From: Deltaproteobacteria bacterium
Lineage (GTDB): Bacteria; Desulfobacterota; Binatia; Binatales; Binataceae
Direction: 5' to 3'
Assembly: GCA_021817345.1 (NCBI GenBank)
Contig: JAKAVC010000020.1
Coordinates: 1-41,389 of the forward strand
DNA length: 41,389 bases
Of the stretch, positions 16,839-25,719 are shown one piece after another. A model generated the notes under the pieces. The model was not told the DNA's origin, did not search any database, and saw only the letters and a list, made by a program, of their open reading frames with translations. The translations under genes and the position numbers were made by a program. The stretch's first letter is position 1, and every line of letters starts with the position of its first letter.

Positions 16839-17264
16839 ATGGCGACGTACAAAGGCGAATGTTTTTGCGGGGCCGTTCGTTTGGAAGCTTCCGGCGAGCC
16901 GGAAGCGATGGGATATTGCCATTGCCGATCATGCAGATCGTGGTCGGGCGGTCCGGTCAATGCTTTCACGCTGTGGAAACCCGGCGCGGTGCGCGTCACC
17001 GCCGGCGCCGAGAACATTGCGACGTTCCAGAAGACCGAGCTCAGCCAGCGGCAGTATTGCAGGAAATGCGGCGGGCATCTGATGACCAACCATCCGCCGC
17101 TGGGATTGGTTGACGTATTTGCGGCGACGCTGCCGACGTTGAAGTTCGTCCCGGCCGTCCATGTAAACTACGCCGAGACGGTTTTGCGGATCCGTGACGG
17201 TTTGCCCAAGCTGAAGGACTTTCCCAAGGAGTTTGGCGGCTCGGGCGAGACCCTGCCGGAGTAA
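16839..17264 (+). CDS. GFA/CENP-V-domain zinc protein
   Basis: The 141-residue protein has the Mss4-like fold of the GFA family, named for a glutathione-dependent formaldehyde-activating enzyme. Zinc ligands are visible as C8 and C10 (GECFCGAV), C27, C29 and C32 (YCHCRSC), and the later CRKCGGHL. Most bacterial members have no proven substrate, and formaldehyde detoxification should not be assumed. AAGGAG precedes the ATG at a good distance. The 148 bp between the Rrf2 gene and this one contain only the hairpin described. The gene ends 22 bp before a strong bidirectional terminator. Confidence 0.88.
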   Translation: MATYKGECFCGAVRLEASGEPEAMGYCHCRSCRSWSGGPVNAFTLWKPGAVRVTAGAENIATFQKTELSQRQYCRKCGGHLMTNHPPLGLVDVFAATLPTLKFVPAVHVNYAETVLRIRDGLPKLKDFPKEFGGSGETLPE

Positions 17265-17286
17265 AAACCGCGCGAGCCGAATTGAC

Positions 17287-17324
17287 AAAAGAGGGCGCTG
17301 GCAGCATTCCCGGCGCCCTCTTTT
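17287..17324. terminator. Bidirectional intrinsic terminator between the GFA and sod genes
   Basis: A perfect 12-bp inverted repeat, AAAAGAGGGCGC (17287-17298) and GCGCCCTCTTTT (17313-17324), encloses a 14-nt loop. A T-run follows the stem on either strand, so it serves both the rightward GFA gene and the leftward superoxide dismutase gene, which converge here. Confidence 0.88.
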
Positions 17325-17337
17325 CAGGTTTTCGAAT

Positions 17338-17916
17338 CTACTTCAGGTTCTGATTGGCGAATTCCCAGTTGACCAGGTTCCAGAACGCCTCGACGTACTT
17401 GGGCCGCGCGTTGCGATAGTCGATGTAATAGGCGTGCTCCCAGACGTCGCACGTGATGATCGCGTGCTTGCCGTGGGCGAGCGGGGTGTCGGCGTCATGG
17501 GTCGATTCGACCGCGAGCGAGCCATCCGCACCCTGGACCAGCCAGGCCCATCCGCTGCCGAAATGTCCGGTCGCCTCCTGCGTGAACTTCTGCTTGAAGG
17601 CGTCAAAGCCGCCGAAAGACTTTTTGATCGCGTCGGCGATTTTGCCCTTCGGCTCACCGCCCGCCTTCGGCGCAAGCGATTTCCAGTAGAAGCTATGGTT
17701 CCAATGCTGCGCGGCCTGGTTGAATACCGCACCCTTGGCCGACTTGACGATATCGTCGAGCGACTTGCCCTCGTCGGCGGTTCCTTTGATTAGCTCGTTG
17801 AGCTTGTTCACATAGGCGGCATGATGCTTACCGTGGTGGTATTCCAGCGTCTCCGCTGAAAGGTAGGGCGCGAGCGCGTCCATCGCGTAGGGGAGCTTGG
17901 GAAGTTCGAAAGCCAT
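17338..17916 (-). CDS. sodB: Superoxide dismutase, iron type
   Basis: The 192-residue cytoplasmic enzyme dismutates superoxide to oxygen and hydrogen peroxide. Metal ligands are H27 (EYHHGKHH), H74 (WNHSFYW), D157 and H161 (DVWEHAYYIDY). The active-site Gln70 in AAQHWNH is in the N-terminal half, as in Fe enzymes; Mn enzymes have Gly there and a Gln in the C-terminal half. The start is ATG 17916, because GGAAGG lies 8 bp upstream; an earlier in-frame ATG at 17925 would cover the ribosome site. The 200 bp upstream toward recR hold no gene I could support. Confidence 0.95.
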   Translation of the reverse strand: MAFELPKLPYAMDALAPYLSAETLEYHHGKHHAAYVNKLNELIKGTADEGKSLDDIVKSAKGAVFNQAAQHWNHSFYWKSLAPKAGGEPKGKIADAIKKSFGGFDAFKQKFTQEATGHFGSGWAWLVQGADGSLAVESTHDADTPLAHGKHAIITCDVWEHAYYIDYRNARPKYVEAFWNLVNWEFANQNLK

Positions 17917-18133
17917 GGCACACACCTTCCTTTCCCGTAAAGGGCGAGAGCCCCGAGAAAGTTTAATGGTTTAGTGTTGTAAGAACTGATGAGCGGCCGT
18001 TCGACAGCGACCGACCGCCTGCACGGGTTCATGGTAGTGCTCATGCTGGTCTCCCGCAAGGGAGAAATTGGGCGGGCCCAGCGAGCGCTCCACGCCCCTG
18101 TCCCGGTGCGATTCGATGCGGCGGTGCAGTGCG

Positions 18134-18757
18134 CTAGAGTTCGCGCCGGCCGCTCAGCGCGCTCGCAAGGGTTGCAGCGTCGCTGTATTCGAGATCGCCA
18201 CCGGCCGGAAGCCCGCGCGCCAGCCGCGTAGCCTTGACGCCGGCGGGTTTGAGCGCGCTTGCGATATAGAGCGCGGTTGCCTCGCCCTCGACCGTGGCGT
18301 TGGTCGCGATTATCACCTCGCGTACGCCGTGCGGCCCGCTCACCCGCGCGAGCAACTCCTTTATCTTGATATCGTCGGGGCCGATTCCGTCGAGCGGCGC
18401 GAGCGCTCCGTGGAGCACATGGTAAACGCCGTTGAAGCTTCGCGCCCGCTCGATCGCCATCAGATCGGCCGGGCCTTCGACCACGCAGATCGAGTCGTGC
18501 TCGCGCGCTTCGTCGCTGCAGATATGGCATCGCGGGCTGTCCGACAGCCCGAAGCATTCCGAGCACAACCCGACCCGCTCCTTCATTTCGAGCAGGGCTT
18601 CGGCGAGCGCGATAACTTCCTCGCGCGGGCGATTGAGCAGGTTGAAGGCAAGGCGCGAGGCGGTCTTCTCGCCGATTCCGGGAAGGCGCGAAAGCTCCTT
18701 GACGAGCCGCGTCATCGCGGGCGGCAATCCTTCCTGATGCCTGGGTTTTTCAGCCAT
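18134..18757 (-). CDS. recR: Recombination mediator protein RecR
   Basis: The 207-residue protein works with RecO/RecF to load RecA at single-strand gaps. It has an N-terminal helix-hairpin-helix (LSRLPGIGEKTASRLAF), a zinc finger (LCSECFGLSD...CHIC), and a Toprim domain (ICVVEGPADLMAIE). It ends in the usual small C-terminal region. ATG 18757 (MAEKPRH) is chosen because longer frames run into ybaB; it lies 22 bp after the ybaB stop. It is last in the conserved dnaX-ybaB-recR operon. Confidence 0.95.
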   Translation of the reverse strand: MAEKPRHQEGLPPAMTRLVKELSRLPGIGEKTASRLAFNLLNRPREEVIALAEALLEMKERVGLCSECFGLSDSPRCHICSDEAREHDSICVVEGPADLMAIERARSFNGVYHVLHGALAPLDGIGPDDIKIKELLARVSGPHGVREVIIATNATVEGEATALYIASALKPAGVKATRLARGLPAGGDLEYSDAATLASALSGRREL

Positions 18758-18779
18758 AGGCGCGTAAGCGTCTGCCTGC

Positions 18780-19106
18780 TCAGTCGCCGAAGCCGGGGAG
18801 CTTGAGGCCCGCCAGCGGGCCGAGCCTGCCGAGTTGCTCGGCAACCAGGCTCTGCGCGCGGGCGAGCGCGTCGTTCACCGCGACGACGATCAGGTCTTCG
18901 AGCATCGCCTTGTCGTTCGCGCCGATCAGCATCGGGTCGATCTCGATCTTCCGAATCCTCATCGAGCCGTCCGCCGTCACTCGCACCATCCCGCCGCCCG
19001 ATTGCGCCTCGACGGTCTTCGACGCGGCCTCCTCCTGCATCTGCTTGAACTGCTCCTGCAGGGCTTGGGCCTGCTTAAGAAGCGCCGAGAGGTCTATGTC
19101 TGCCAC
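18780..19106 (-). CDS. ybaB: YbaB/EbfC-family nucleoid-associated protein
   Basis: The 108-residue protein has the typical start (LLKQAQALQEQFKQMQEE), a central GGGMVRV segment, and IEIDPML. It forms tweezer-like dimers that bind DNA with little sequence specificity. The gene sits between dnaX (35 bp upstream) and recR (22 bp downstream), the order found across most bacteria. The length is normal. Confidence 0.95.
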   Translation of the reverse strand: MADIDLSALLKQAQALQEQFKQMQEEAASKTVEAQSGGGMVRVTADGSMRIRKIEIDPMLIGANDKAMLEDLIVVAVNDALARAQSLVAEQLGRLGPLAGLKLPGFGD

Positions 19107-19141
19107 GGGTATTACTCCAAAAACGCTGCGTTCCGGCCTGG

Positions 19142-21142
19142 CTAGTTCTTCGACTCGTCGGCCGGCTCGCTGATTCGCACATCGACCAGCCGCGCTTCCA
19201 GGATATCGAAAATCGGCCTCATCTCCGGGTCCTGCAGCACCGCCTGACGCTCTTCCGGAGTCGCGCTCCTCACCTTCGACGGTCCCGCGGGTTTCGCCGA
19301 TCCGTTCGCGACGTTTTTGGCCGCCTCGGCCATCATCGCGCCAGAATTCCCGGTCGCGACCTCGGCTTCGTCCTCTGGAGCCGGCGCGGGCGCGCGATAA
19401 GCCTCGGGCTTTGAGCCGTTGGCGCGGACCTGGGGAAATTCGCTTCGCGATTCGGCCAGAGCGCGCGTCCTCGACGGTGATGGCGCGGGAGCGGATGGCG
19501 GCGCGGCGGGCACCGATGACGGCGTGGTAGGTGCGTCAGCGCCGGTCACCAGTTCGACCTTGAGCGGACGTCCGTAAAACTCCGAGGCAAGCTCGGCGAT
19601 CGTCGCGCGGTTGTCGGTCAAGTAGCGGACATAAATGTCGTTGCGCGCCGTCACGGTGAGCGTGTCGCCCGCGAGCGAAAGCGCCGCACCTTGTTCCATG
19701 AAGCCCGCAAGCGCCGCACGGCGCGATCGTATATGTGCGCGCAAGTCGGGAAGGTCGGGGTCTGCCGGAGTGGAAGCCGCCGGGACGCGCGCCGGAGGCT
19801 CGGTTCGCGCTTGTGCGCGTGACGGTGCCTGTGCGTAGGGCTGCTGCGATGCGGCCGGACGGGTCGGAGCCTGCGCGTTGACTTCGCCTTCGACCTTCAT
19901 CCGGCGCGCCCGTACCCCTTCCGAGCCTGAAGAAGTGCCGCCCGAAGAAGCAGGCGGCGCGCCGGAACTGCCGCCGCCGTTCGCGCGAATCAACCGCATC
20001 AGTTCGTCCGCGTCCATCACCGGCGCAAGCGTCGCCATCCTGACGACAGCCATCTCGAGCAGCAGGTCGGGGTATGGCGAACGCAGTATCTGCTCGTGCG
20101 CGTCAGCCATCAGGTGGAAAAGCCGCATCAGGTCGCGATTGCTCGCGGTTTCGGCAAGACGGCGCAGATGGGCCGCCTCGTGGTCGGGCAGATCGGAGAG
20201 CGGATTCAGCGCCCCGGAATCGGGAAGCTTGGCGACCGCGAGATTGCGCAGCGCTTCGAGGATGTCGCGCCCGAGCGATTCGAGATTCGCGCCGCGCGAG
20301 TAGAGCTCGCGCACCTGGGTAAGAGCGCGCGACGCGTCCTTGTTGAGGATCGCCTCCAGGACCGAGTAAACGACCGAGCGGCTCGCCACGCCGAGGCTCG
20401 CGGCGACCTCGGCCTCGGTGATCTTGCCTTCCGAGGCCGACGCGACCGCCGTCTCCAGCATCCGCTCCGCGTCGCGCATGCTCCCGCCCGACTCCCGCGC
20501 GAGCATCATCAGGGCCGATTCCTCGGCCTCGGCGCCTTCGCGCGCCGCGAGGTCCTTGAGCCGCGCGAAGATCGTTGCGAGCGGAATTCGGCGGAAGTCG
20601 TAACGCTGGAGCCGCGACAGGATCGTCTCGGGCATCTTCTGCGGCTCGGTCGTGGCGAGGATGAACTTGACGTGCGGCGGCGGTTCTTCGAGCGTCTTGA
20701 GCAGCGCGTTGAAGGCCTGGTCGGTGAGCTGATGGGCCTCGTCGATAATGTAAATCTTGAAGCGATCGCGCGCCGGGCGGTAGCTCAGGTTCTCGATAAT
20801 CGCGCGCGCGTCGTCGATTTTGCGATAGGTTGCGCCATCGATCTCGGATACGTCGAGTGCGCGGCCCGCGCGTATTTCAACGCACGCGGGACACTCGCCG
20901 CATGGCTCGGGCGTCGGTCCCTTCTCGCAATTGAGGCATCGCGCAAGAATTCGCGCCGCGGTGGTCTTGCCCACGCCGCGGATACCGGTGAACAGGAACG
21001 CATGCGCGATACGGCCGCGCCTTAACGCTTCGCTGAGGGTGCGGGTTACGTGCTCCTGGCCAACCAGCTCGCTGAAGCGCTCGGGACGCCATTTGCGGGC
21101 AAGCACCAGGTGAGACGACGAGGACGTTTCGATCTCGGCCAT
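19142..21142 (-). CDS. dnaX: DNA polymerase III subunit gamma/tau
   Basis: The 666-residue clamp-loader ATPase opens with ARKWRPERFSELVGQEHV. It has Walker A GIRGVGKTT, the zinc module (CLNCEKG, CGECPAC), Walker B IIDEAHQLT, and sensor ATTEPQKMP. A middle domain and a long Pro/Ala-rich linker lead to the C-terminal tau region that contacts the polymerase. ATG 21142 is the start, as the longer frame would run through the SRP RNA gene. I saw no A-rich slippery sequence for gamma production, so only tau may be made. It heads the operon with ybaB and recR. Confidence 0.96.
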   Translation of the reverse strand: MAEIETSSSSHLVLARKWRPERFSELVGQEHVTRTLSEALRRGRIAHAFLFTGIRGVGKTTAARILARCLNCEKGPTPEPCGECPACVEIRAGRALDVSEIDGATYRKIDDARAIIENLSYRPARDRFKIYIIDEAHQLTDQAFNALLKTLEEPPPHVKFILATTEPQKMPETILSRLQRYDFRRIPLATIFARLKDLAAREGAEAEESALMMLARESGGSMRDAERMLETAVASASEGKITEAEVAASLGVASRSVVYSVLEAILNKDASRALTQVRELYSRGANLESLGRDILEALRNLAVAKLPDSGALNPLSDLPDHEAAHLRRLAETASNRDLMRLFHLMADAHEQILRSPYPDLLLEMAVVRMATLAPVMDADELMRLIRANGGGSSGAPPASSGGTSSGSEGVRARRMKVEGEVNAQAPTRPAASQQPYAQAPSRAQARTEPPARVPAASTPADPDLPDLRAHIRSRRAALAGFMEQGAALSLAGDTLTVTARNDIYVRYLTDNRATIAELASEFYGRPLKVELVTGADAPTTPSSVPAAPPSAPAPSPSRTRALAESRSEFPQVRANGSKPEAYRAPAPAPEDEAEVATGNSGAMMAEAAKNVANGSAKPAGPSKVRSATPEERQAVLQDPEMRPIFDILEARLVDVRISEPADESKN

Positions 21143-21176
21143 CAGCGGAACACTATGAAAGGGAGCTGCCCGCCGA

Positions 21177-21283
21177 GCGATAGCCAGGCGCCCCTGCGGC
21201 ACAGGGGTTTAGCCGGTACCGTTGCTTCCTTCCGGACCTGGCGGGGTTCGCGACCTCCCCTTGCGCAGGACCCGGCTATCGGC
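21177..21283 (-). ncRNA. ffs: Bacterial signal recognition particle RNA (4.5S type)
   Basis: Read on the minus strand, the apical region carries the signature GTCCGGAAGGAAGCA (within 21238-21221), which binds Ffh. The ends pair through GATAGCC / GGCTATC (21280-21274 with 21185-21179). The length is about 107 nt, which fits the short single-hairpin class without an Alu domain. It lies 34 bp upstream of dnaX, a common bacterial neighbour. The ends are estimated from the closing stem. Confidence 0.92.
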
Positions 21284-21414
21284 GACGGGCAGCCCCAAAG
21301 CAATATCAAAATCGTCCAATTGGAACGACGGCCTATTAGATTACCACACTCTTGGCGTTGCAACCGCCCCCTTGAATCGACTCTCCGCAAACGTCCGAAC
21401 CAGGGCCCGAATCC

Positions 21415-22158
21415 TCAATTCTTCCCGCCGCTGTGGGCGGCGGCGAGCAGATCCGAAAATGCGGCGCGAAACGCCTCGTCCGTGGGCGCAGGCGCGGCGA
21501 AGTCAAGGCGCGCAAAATCGCCATCGCTCGCACGGCGCAGGTCGATTCCGTCAGGGTCGACACCCGTCGCCTGCCATCCCTCACCGCCGCGCCCGGCGAG
21601 ACGATTTGCGCACAGGTCAAGTTCAGCGCGCCGCTCGCGGTTAATCCATTCCACGAGCGCCGCCTCGGCCCCGGCGAATCCCTGCGCGATGTCGGCCGTC
21701 AGCAGGTCCCGAGCTTCGAGCCAGGCGATTTTGCCGAAGCCACCGACATAATGCGCCCGCTCGAGCGCCATCCGGTAAAACCGGAAATCGCCAAAATCGG
21801 CGTAGAGCGCGCTTTGCGGCTGGCGCGCCAAGTAGCGCCGGCGATGGCGCGGCTCGCTGGTCGGCTCGATGCGCCCAATCAGCGTAAGGCGCGGCGAATC
21901 GAGCGGATCGCGCCCGCTCTCAGCCGCGGAGACGAGTATCGAGCCGCGCGGCTCGGCTTTGAGATTGCGCGTGGCCTGCGCCAGATCGGACAAGAGCAGA
22001 AGCGGACTGCCGTCCAAGTCCGCGGCGAGAACGACGAGAGATGCGTAAGGCGCTCCTGAAAGGAGCGTTGCGAGCGCGGCCAGCTCTGAGCGGCGTACGA
22101 GCAATCGCGCGGTGCGCGCCGTCGCTCGCCTGTTCGACTCGGGAGAAGATGCGCCCAT
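21415..22158 (-). CDS. HugZ-like FMN-binding split-barrel protein with DUF2470
   Basis: The 247-residue protein begins with a pyridoxamine-phosphate-oxidase-like split barrel (ASLVVLAADLDGSPLLLLSD, LTLIGRI). It ends with a DUF2470 domain (DLLTADIAQGF, TGVDPDGIDLR). This two-domain layout matches the HugZ/HutZ heme-utilisation family and related flavoproteins. No heme uptake genes are nearby, so the substrate is open. It is divergent from aguB across 56 bp. The 131 bp between its end and the SRP RNA contain a 10-bp palindrome (TCCAATTGGA, 21315-21324) and no gene. Confidence 0.82.
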   Translation of the reverse strand: MGASSPESNRRATARTARLLVRRSELAALATLLSGAPYASLVVLAADLDGSPLLLLSDLAQATRNLKAEPRGSILVSAAESGRDPLDSPRLTLIGRIEPTSEPRHRRRYLARQPQSALYADFGDFRFYRMALERAHYVGGFGKIAWLEARDLLTADIAQGFAGAEAALVEWINRERRAELDLCANRLAGRGGEGWQATGVDPDGIDLRRASDGDFARLDFAAPAPTDEAFRAAFSDLLAAAHSGGKN

Positions 22159-22214
22159 TGATTAAGCCTTGGCGGATAGCGCGCACTTTTGCGTGCTGGT
22201 ATCAAGAATAGACG

Positions 22215-23087
22215 ATGGAATCGCGGGGCGACAAACTTGCGGTGGCGCTCGTGCAGATGAAGTGCGAGCCCGAGCCGGCGCGCAATCTTGAGTGCGCGAT
22301 TTCGCGAATCGCCGAGGCTGCCGTGCGCGGCGCCGGCATCGTATGCCTGCCCGAACTCTTTTTGTCCCATTACCCCTGTCAGACCGAGGACACCCGTTTC
22401 TTCGACCTTGCCGAGCCGATTCCCGGACCGACGACTGAGGCGCTCGCCCGGGTCGCGGCCGAAAAGAAAGTCGTCGTCGTGTCCTCGATTTTCGAAAAAC
22501 GCGCCGAGGGCGTCTATCACAACACTGCCGTGGTGCTCGACGCGGACGGGAAGATCGCGGGCCGGTATCGCAAGATGCATATTCCAGACGACCCGCGCTA
22601 CTACGAGAAATTTTATTTCACGCCCGGCGATCTCGATTTCGTCGCCCATCCGACCGCTCACGGGCGGCTCGGAGTGCTGGTCTGCTGGGATCAATGGTTT
22701 CCCGAGGCGGCGCGGCTTACCGCGATGGCGGGCGCAAAGATACTGTTCTATCCGACCGCGATTGGATGGCATCGCGAGGAGCTGCCCGAAGTTCGCCGCG
22801 AGCAGGCCGATGCGTGGGAGACGATCCAGCGCGCCCATGCGATCGCAAACGGCGTCTTCGTCGCGGTCGTCAACCGGGTTGGCGTCGAGGGCGGACTCGA
22901 GTTCTGGGGCCGCTCGTTCGTTGCCGATCCGTTTGGGAAGATTATCGCCAAAGCCGGATCGAGCGAGGAACTGCTTCTGGCCGAGTGCGACCTCGGCAAG
23001 ATCGAGGAGACGCGCCGCAACTGGCCGTTCCTGCGCGACCGCCGTATCGACGCCTACAAGGATCTTCTGCTTCGCTATCGTTCGTAA
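22215..23087 (+). CDS. aguB: N-carbamoylputrescine amidase
   Basis: The 290-residue nitrilase-superfamily enzyme hydrolyses N-carbamoylputrescine to putrescine, ammonia and CO2. The catalytic triad is visible as E47 (LPELF), K120 (YRKMHIPDD) and C157 (LVCWDQWFPE). The YYEKFYF and FYPTAIGW segments are typical of this amidase branch. AguA starts 4 bp after its stop, so the two steps from agmatine to putrescine are co-transcribed. The start is ATG 22215. Confidence 0.94.
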   Translation: MESRGDKLAVALVQMKCEPEPARNLECAISRIAEAAVRGAGIVCLPELFLSHYPCQTEDTRFFDLAEPIPGPTTEALARVAAEKKVVVVSSIFEKRAEGVYHNTAVVLDADGKIAGRYRKMHIPDDPRYYEKFYFTPGDLDFVAHPTAHGRLGVLVCWDQWFPEAARLTAMAGAKILFYPTAIGWHREELPEVRREQADAWETIQRAHAIANGVFVAVVNRVGVEGGLEFWGRSFVADPFGKIIAKAGSSEELLLAECDLGKIEETRRNWPFLRDRRIDAYKDLLLRYRS

Positions 23088-23091
23088 GGCC

Positions 23092-24180
23092 GTGTCACCG
23101 ATTCCGAAAGCGCATCGAGAGCTGCTCGGCTCGTACCGGATGCCCGCCGAATGGGAGCGGCATCTTGCCACCTACCTGGTATGGCCGCACAACCCCGACA
23201 CGTGGCCCGGCAGGCTCGCCGCGATTCCGCCGGTGTTCGCCCGGATGGCGGCGGCGTTTGCGCGCTCGGAGGCGGTGCGAATTCTCGTCAATGACGAGTC
23301 CGCGGTCGAGCAGGTTCGCGCGATGGTGCGCGATCGAATCAATGATCCCGCCGCGATGGCGCGCGTGGAAATTATCGTGGTTCCGACCAACGACTCGTGG
23401 ATACGAGATCACGGGCCGATCTTTGTCAATCGCATCGTCCCCGGCGACGGACCCGCGCAGATTGCGCTTGATTGGCGCTTCAACTCGTGGGGCGAAAAAT
23501 ACGGAGCCTACGACCTCGACGACGCGGTGCCGACTCGCCTCGGCGAGCGCTACGGCTTCACGGTTATCGAGCCGGGAATCGTCCTTGAAGGCGGTTCGAT
23601 CGACGTAAACGGCGCGGGCGCGATGCTCACCACGGAATCGTGCCTGCTCAATCCGAATCGAAATCCCGCGCTAAGCCGCGCCGAAATCGAGGAATATCTG
23701 CGCGTCTATCTCGGGGTTGAAGAGATCTTCTGGCTCGGCGACGGGATCGCGGGTGACGACACCGACGGCCACGTTGACGATGTCGCGCGCTTCGTCGCCG
23801 AGGATACGATCGTCACCGTGGTTGAAGAAGATCCGCTCGACCGCAATTACAAGCCGCTGCGCGAGAACCTGAAACGGCTGCGCGCGATGCGCGATCGCCG
23901 CGGGCGCGCGTTCAAGATCGAGACGCTGCCGATGCCGCGCGCGGTCGAGTCCAGCGAGGACGGACGGCTCCCGGCTTCCTACGCGAATTTCTATCTCACC
24001 AACGGCGCCGTTGTGATGCCGACCTTCGATTGTCCGGCCGACGAAGTTGCCCGCGCGACGCTTGCGCGCCTTTTTCCCGGGCGCGAGGTAATCGGGATTC
24101 ACGCGATCGATTTGGTCCTCGGTCTTGGCGCGATCCATTGCCTCACCCAGCAGCATCCCGCGCCTGCCGCCGCGCGCTGA
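23092..24180 (+). CDS. aguA: Agmatine deiminase
   Basis: The 362-residue guanidino-modifying enzyme converts agmatine to N-carbamoylputrescine, the substrate of the preceding gene. Conserved parts are MPAEWERH, NDSWIRDHGP, LEGGSIDVNG, DDTDGHVDDVARF and the catalytic C350 in GAIHCLTQQ. It starts at GTG 23092, four bases behind aguB; ATG 23140 would remove the short N-terminal extension usual in the family. No arginine decarboxylase is in the window, so the source of agmatine lies elsewhere. Confidence 0.94.
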   Translation: MSPIPKAHRELLGSYRMPAEWERHLATYLVWPHNPDTWPGRLAAIPPVFARMAAAFARSEAVRILVNDESAVEQVRAMVRDRINDPAAMARVEIIVVPTNDSWIRDHGPIFVNRIVPGDGPAQIALDWRFNSWGEKYGAYDLDDAVPTRLGERYGFTVIEPGIVLEGGSIDVNGAGAMLTTESCLLNPNRNPALSRAEIEEYLRVYLGVEEIFWLGDGIAGDDTDGHVDDVARFVAEDTIVTVVEEDPLDRNYKPLRENLKRLRAMRDRRGRAFKIETLPMPRAVESSEDGRLPASYANFYLTNGAVVMPTFDCPADEVARATLARLFPGREVIGIHAIDLVLGLGAIHCLTQQHPAPAAAR

Positions 24181-24251
24181 GCCTGGCGTGTCTTCGCGAG
24201 AATTCCGCTTTCGCGCGGGTCTCGGCCTTCGCTAATCTCTGAGCAGCGTGA

Positions 24252-24274
24252 GCCGATCCGCTGCGCGGATCGGC
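24252..24274. other. Strong hairpin in the leuC leader
   Basis: A perfect 10-bp inverted repeat GCCGATCCGC / GCGGATCGGC encloses the loop TGC, 24 bp before the leuC ATG. No T-run follows it, so it is not a typical terminator. It could be the end signal of aguA, an mRNA-stabilising hairpin or a regulatory element. I found no leader peptide rich in Leu codons. Confidence 0.5.
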
Positions 24275-24297
24275 GCGCGCACAGGGACGAAGGCGCG

Positions 24298-25719
24298 ATG
24301 GGACGGACGCTGTTCGACAAAATCTGGCACGAGCACGTCGTCGCCGACCTCGGCAACGGCGTCGCGCTGATGCACGTCGATCTCCATCTGATGCACGATC
24401 TCGGCGGCGGACCGGGGCTGAGAACGCTTGCGGAAAAAGGCTATCGCGTTCGAAATCCGGAACTGACTTTCGCAACCGCCGACCACGCCGTATCGAGCGC
24501 GCCCGGCCGAACCGAGGACACCAATCCCGTCGGCGGGCGGCTGCTTCGGATGCTGCGCGAGGCGAGCGCGTCGAATGGAATCAGGATGTTCGACCTCGGC
24601 AGCGACGGCCAGGGAATCGTCCACGTGATCGGACCTGAGATGGGATTAAGCCTTCCCGGAATGACGATCGTATGCGGCGACAGCCATACCTGCACCCACG
24701 GCGGCGTCGGCGCGCTCGCATTCGGAATCGGCTCGACGGAACTGGTCCATGTGCTCGCGACTCAGACACTCGTCCAGCGAAAGCCCAGGCGGATGCGTGT
24801 CACGATGGACGGCACGCCGCACGCGGGAGTGACGCCCAAGGATTTGATCCTGCATCTGATTGGACTGGCCGGCGCGGCGGCGGGAAGCGGCTTCGCCGTG
24901 GAATACGCGGGTCCGGCGATTCGCGCGCTTGGCGTCGAAGGCAGGCTTACGATCTGCAACCTCTCGATCGAACTTGGCGCGAAGATTGGGATGGTCGCGC
25001 CGGACGATGCGACGTTCGAGTATCTTGCGGACCGCCCGATGGCGCCCAAGGGCGAGATGTGGGATCGCGCTGTTACCCATTGGCGAAGGCTTAACTCGGA
25101 CGACGACGCCGAATTCGACCGCGAAGTCCGCTTCGACGCGGACGCGCTCGCGCCGCAGGTCACCTGGGGCACGAGTCCCGAGCATGTGATCGCAATCGAC
25201 GGGCGCGTTCCCGATCCCGACGGCGCGGGTGACGCGGGGCGGCGCGCCTCGATGCGTGCGGCGCTCGAATACATGGCTCTCAAGCCCGGCGCGCCGCTCG
25301 AAGGACTGCCGATCGAGCGCGTGTTTATCGGCTCGTGCACCAACAGCAGGCTTTCGGATCTGCGCGAGGCGGCCCGCGTGGTCAAGGGCGCGAAAGTCGC
25401 GAGCCGCGTTCGCGCGTGGGTCGTGCCCGGTTCGACCGGCGTCAAACGCGCGGCCGAGGCCGAGGGGCTGGATCGGATCTTCCGCGACGCGGGCTTCGAA
25501 TGGCGCGAGCCGGGATGCTCACTGTGCGTGGGAGCGAACGGCGAGATGGTCGAGCCGGGAGCGCGATGCGTCTCGACGTCGAATCGCAACTTCGTCGGGC
25601 GCCAGGGACCGGGCGCGCGCACCCATCTGGCAAGCCCCGTTACCGCCGCCGCGGCGGCGATTGCCGGGCGGCTGGTGGACGTAAGAAAGCTGGGGATGGA
25701 GCCGTGGAAAAATTCCTGA
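24298..25719 (+). CDS. leuC: 3-isopropylmalate dehydratase large subunit
   Basis: The 473-residue aconitase-family enzyme isomerises 2- to 3-isopropylmalate in leucine synthesis. The [4Fe-4S] ligands are C347 (GSCTNSR), C407 and C410 (GCSLCVGAN), with the canonical spacing. Other signatures are VCGDSHTCTHG, GIGSTE and STSNRNFVGRQG. The length is normal. It overlaps leuD by 16 bp. The related homoaconitase function is possible but less likely beside this leuD and with no lysine genes in view. Confidence 0.95.
   Translation: MGRTLFDKIWHEHVVADLGNGVALMHVDLHLMHDLGGGPGLRTLAEKGYRVRNPELTFATADHAVSSAPGRTEDTNPVGGRLLRMLREASASNGIRMFDLGSDGQGIVHVIGPEMGLSLPGMTIVCGDSHTCTHGGVGALAFGIGSTELVHVLATQTLVQRKPRRMRVTMDGTPHAGVTPKDLILHLIGLAGAAAGSGFAVEYAGPAIRALGVEGRLTICNLSIELGAKIGMVAPDDATFEYLADRPMAPKGEMWDRAVTHWRRLNSDDDAEFDREVRFDADALAPQVTWGTSPEHVIAIDGRVPDPDGAGDAGRRASMRAALEYMALKPGAPLEGLPIERVFIGSCTNSRLSDLREAARVVKGAKVASRVRAWVVPGSTGVKRAAEAEGLDRIFRDAGFEWREPGCSLCVGANGEMVEPGARCVSTSNRNFVGRQGPGARTHLASPVTAAAAAIAGRLVDVRKLGMEPWKNS

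Noticed and set aside
17917-18045. Short minus-strand frame upstream of sodB (MSTTMNPCRRS...) as a leader peptide
   Set aside because: It runs into sodB in another frame without a stop and has no attenuator structure. Only a chance GGAG precedes it.
22288-23091. N-terminal extension of agmatine deiminase through the aguB gene
   Set aside because: The frame stays open but is a shadow of aguB. Family similarity begins only after GTG 23092.
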